Of a stretch of 64,000 bases of DNA, positions 62,337 through 64,000 are shown one piece after another. The notes beneath the pieces were generated by a model. It searched no databases. It was not told where the DNA came from and worked only from the letters and a program-made list of their open reading frames with translations. The stretch is from Tetragenococcus halophilus subsp. halophilus DSM 20339 (lineage in GTDB: Bacteria > Bacillota > Bacilli > Lactobacillales > Enterococcaceae). The position numbers and the translations under genes are program-made. The stretch is from NCBI RefSeq assembly GCF_003841405.1, contig NZ_PXYA01000002.1:558001-622000 (forward strand), given 5' to 3'. The number at the start of each line of letters is the position of its first letter. Positions within the stretch are counted from its first letter, which is position 1.

Positions 62337-63107
62337 ATGGTTCGTATTATTTCCGTAGCTAATCAAAAAGGTGGCGTAGGAAAATCGACTACAGCGGTTA
62401 ACCTAGGTGCTTGTCTAGCTTACCTAGGTAAAAAAGTTTTACTAGTAGATATTGATGCACAAGGAAATGCCACCAGCGGCGTGGGTATACGAAAACCCGA
62501 TGTGGCACAAGATGTGTATGATGTGTTAATTAATGAAATTAAGTTAGAAGATACAATTTTACCTAGTTCCCGTGCCAATTTGGATGTCGTACCAGCAACG
62601 CTTCAATTAGCTGGCGCAGAGATTGAGCTAACAGCGATGATGGCTAGAGAGTCACGTTTAAAAACAGCGATAGATGAACTCAAAGAACAATATGATTTTA
62701 TTTTAATTGATTGCCCACCATCACTAGGGCATTTAACGATTAATGCCTTTACAGCAAGTGATGGCATTTTGATACCTGTTCAGTGTGAATATTATGCTTT
62801 GGAAGGCTTAAGTCAACTGTTAAATACTGTTCGCTTAGTACAAAAGCATTTTAATCCTGAGTTGGAGATTGAAGGTGTCTTATTGACAATGTATGATGCC
62901 CGTACCAATTTAGGGGTAGAAGTTGTAGAAGAGGTTCGTCGTTATTTCCAAGAAAAAGTTTATCAAACGATTATCCCAAGAAATGTTCGTTTATCTGAAG
63001 CACCCAGTCATGGTTTATCAATTGTTGATTATGACTTACGTTCTAAAGGTTCTGAGGTCTACCAAGCACTAGCAAAGGAAGTGTTGGCTCGTGAAAAAGC
63101 AAAATAA
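62337..63107 (+). CDS. parA: ParA family chromosome partitioning ATPase (Soj)
   Basis: A 256-residue deviant Walker ATPase: NQKGGVGKSTTAVNLGACLA, Walker A' VDIDAQGNATSG and DFILIDCPPSLG. It lacks the long N-terminal HTH of plasmid ParA, as chromosomal Soj does. AGAGGAGG before ATG. The parB start overlaps its end by 17 bases. Confidence 0.96.
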   Translation: MVRIISVANQKGGVGKSTTAVNLGACLAYLGKKVLLVDIDAQGNATSGVGIRKPDVAQDVYDVLINEIKLEDTILPSSRANLDVVPATLQLAGAEIELTAMMARESRLKTAIDELKEQYDFILIDCPPSLGHLTINAFTASDGILIPVQCEYYALEGLSQLLNTVRLVQKHFNPELEIEGVLLTMYDARTNLGVEVVEEVRRYFQEKVYQTIIPRNVRLSEAPSHGLSIVDYDLRSKGSEVYQALAKEVLAREKAK

Positions 63108-63975
63108 AAGTTTAGGTAAGGGTATAAATGCCTTGTTTCAAGATCTTTCGGATATTGAAGAGGTCGAAGCAACGGAAAAAATTGTTGAGTTATCCTTGAA
63201 TGAATTACGGCCGAACCCTTACCAACCACGAAAAACATTTGAAGAAAAATCATTACAAGAACTAGCAAATTCGATTGAAAAATCAGGCGTTTTTCAACCA
63301 ATCATTGTACGTAAATCAAAGGTAAAAGGTTATGAAATTATCGCCGGTGAGCGCCGCTTCCGTGCTTCCAAATTGGCCAAAAAAGAAATGATCCCAGCGA
63401 TCGTTCGTGACTTTGACGAAGAAGCAATGATGCAAGTAGCTGTTCTAGAAAATTTACAAAGGGAAGATCTGAATCCCTTAGAAGAAGCTGAAGCCTATGA
63501 AATGTTAATGAACAACCTGCATTTAACACAAGCTGAAGTAGCTGAACGTTTGGGAAAAAGTCGTCCTTACATAGCGAATTACCTTCGTCTTTTAACTTTG
63601 CCAAAACTAGTAAAAGAAATGGTACAAGAAGATCGCTTATCGATGGGCCAAGCCCGGACCTTACTGGGGTTAAAAAACAAAGAGCAGATGCTAAAACTTG
63701 CTAACCGTTGTGTAAAAGAAAACTTGACCGTACGACAACTAGAACAGTTAGTAGTCGATGCAAATGAAGCAAAAGATAAAAAGAAAGTACCTCGTGTGGT
63801 TAAAGAAAAACCTTACTATCTACGAGAAAGTGAAGACCGTTTAATGGATAAGTTCGGAACGAGTGTACAGATTAAAGAGAAAAAAGGCAAAGGGAAAATT
63901 GAGATTGATTATTTGTCTCAAAATGATTTAACACGTATCTTGGACATTTTGAATATTCACTTTGATGAAGAATAA
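63091..63975 (+). CDS. parB: ParB/Spo0J chromosome partitioning protein
   Basis: A 294-residue CTP-dependent clamp that loads at parS. N-terminal ParA-stimulating segment (KSLGKGINALFQD), CTPase motifs LRPNPYQPRKTF and GERRFRASKLA, the ENLQREDLNPLEEAEAY block, then an HTH (LTQAEVAERLGKSRPYIANYLRLL) and a C-terminal dimer domain. GTG start after AAGGAAG. It has parS sites to act on in this window. Confidence 0.96.
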   Translation: MKKQNKSLGKGINALFQDLSDIEEVEATEKIVELSLNELRPNPYQPRKTFEEKSLQELANSIEKSGVFQPIIVRKSKVKGYEIIAGERRFRASKLAKKEMIPAIVRDFDEEAMMQVAVLENLQREDLNPLEEAEAYEMLMNNLHLTQAEVAERLGKSRPYIANYLRLLTLPKLVKEMVQEDRLSMGQARTLLGLKNKEQMLKLANRCVKENLTVRQLEQLVVDANEAKDKKKVPRVVKEKPYYLRESEDRLMDKFGTSVQIKEKKGKGKIEIDYLSQNDLTRILDILNIHFDEE

Positions 63976-63989
63976 TAAGGAGAATGCTT

Positions 63990-64000
63990 ATGTATGATCT
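63990..64000 (+). CDS. Start of a gene, probably DUF951 family
   Basis: AAGGAG followed by seven bases and ATG-TAT-GAT: the first three codons (M-Y-D) of a gene cut by the window end. In related Lactobacillales parB is followed by a small DUF951 protein beginning MYDL or similar; the identity is inferred only from position. Confidence 0.4.

Overview
The window is about 64 kb of a low-GC Gram-positive (Bacillota) chromosome, centred on the replication origin. Gene content and order (dnaA-dnaN-yaaA-recF-gyrB-gyrA, rpsF-ssb-rpsR, rpmH-rnpA-yidC-jag-mnmE-mnmG, rsmG-parA-parB, and a sigH-yacP-rlmB-mrnC-cysS-gltX-yacL-radA-dut block) match Lactobacillales, and protein similarity points to Enterococcaceae. 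A Tetragenococcus-like organism is my best guess; this is inference from gene content, and no rRNA gene is present to confirm it.

Layout. 1-3.8 kb: pgsA (partial), rodZ, ymfH and ymfF. 4.0-13.7 kb: mscL, veg, the sigma-H/tRNA-synthetase cluster with a cysteine T-box before cysS, radA and dut. 13.9-19.2 kb: a plus-strand group (aldo/keto reductase, proBA, a small membrane protein, an ABC-F ATPase). 19.3-38.9 kb: degV, purA, an IS4-family element, fbp, dnaB, rplI, gdpP, rpsR-ssb-rpsF, gyrA, gyrB, recF, yaaA, dnaN and dnaA, all minus strand. 38.9-39.4 kb: oriC, with a second DnaA-box cluster between dnaA and dnaN. 39.4-47.6 kb: rpmH through mnmG, a PgpA-family enzyme, a phosphoribosyltransferase and a GNAT protein. 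47.7-51.1 kb: LysR regulator, cidA, a broken lrgB and lactate oxidase. 51.2-55.8 kb: an accessory patch with a second IS4-family element, an MFS remnant, an arsC remnant and an arsR-acr3 pair. 55.8-64 kb: an unrecognised two-gene envelope operon, pepC, a GT8 glycosyltransferase, a group IIC intron placed directly behind a terminator, then rsmG-parA-parB. Most genes on both sides of oriC are read away from it, co-oriented with replication.

Gene decay and mobile-element effects stand out. yacP (rae1) and lrgB each have an in-frame TAA with family-like sequence continuing after it. gdpP lacks the region for its membrane helices and PAS domain but has a good ribosome binding site. One IS sits between purA and its likely native promoter. 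The group II intron reverse transcriptase is frameshifted. Near-consensus parS sites lie at about 17.1, 29.7 and 58.6 kb, and a parS-half-site inverted repeat lies at the start of the rsmG-parAB transcription unit. Other regulatory candidates are a possible 70-nt RNA between jag and ybjQ, an attenuator-like leader before mnmE and tandem veg promoters. No tRNA, rRNA or CRISPR array was seen. I did not find a clear novel defence or biosynthetic system; the least explained loci are the 55.75-57.05 kb operon and the lactate-oxidase/CidAB operon.
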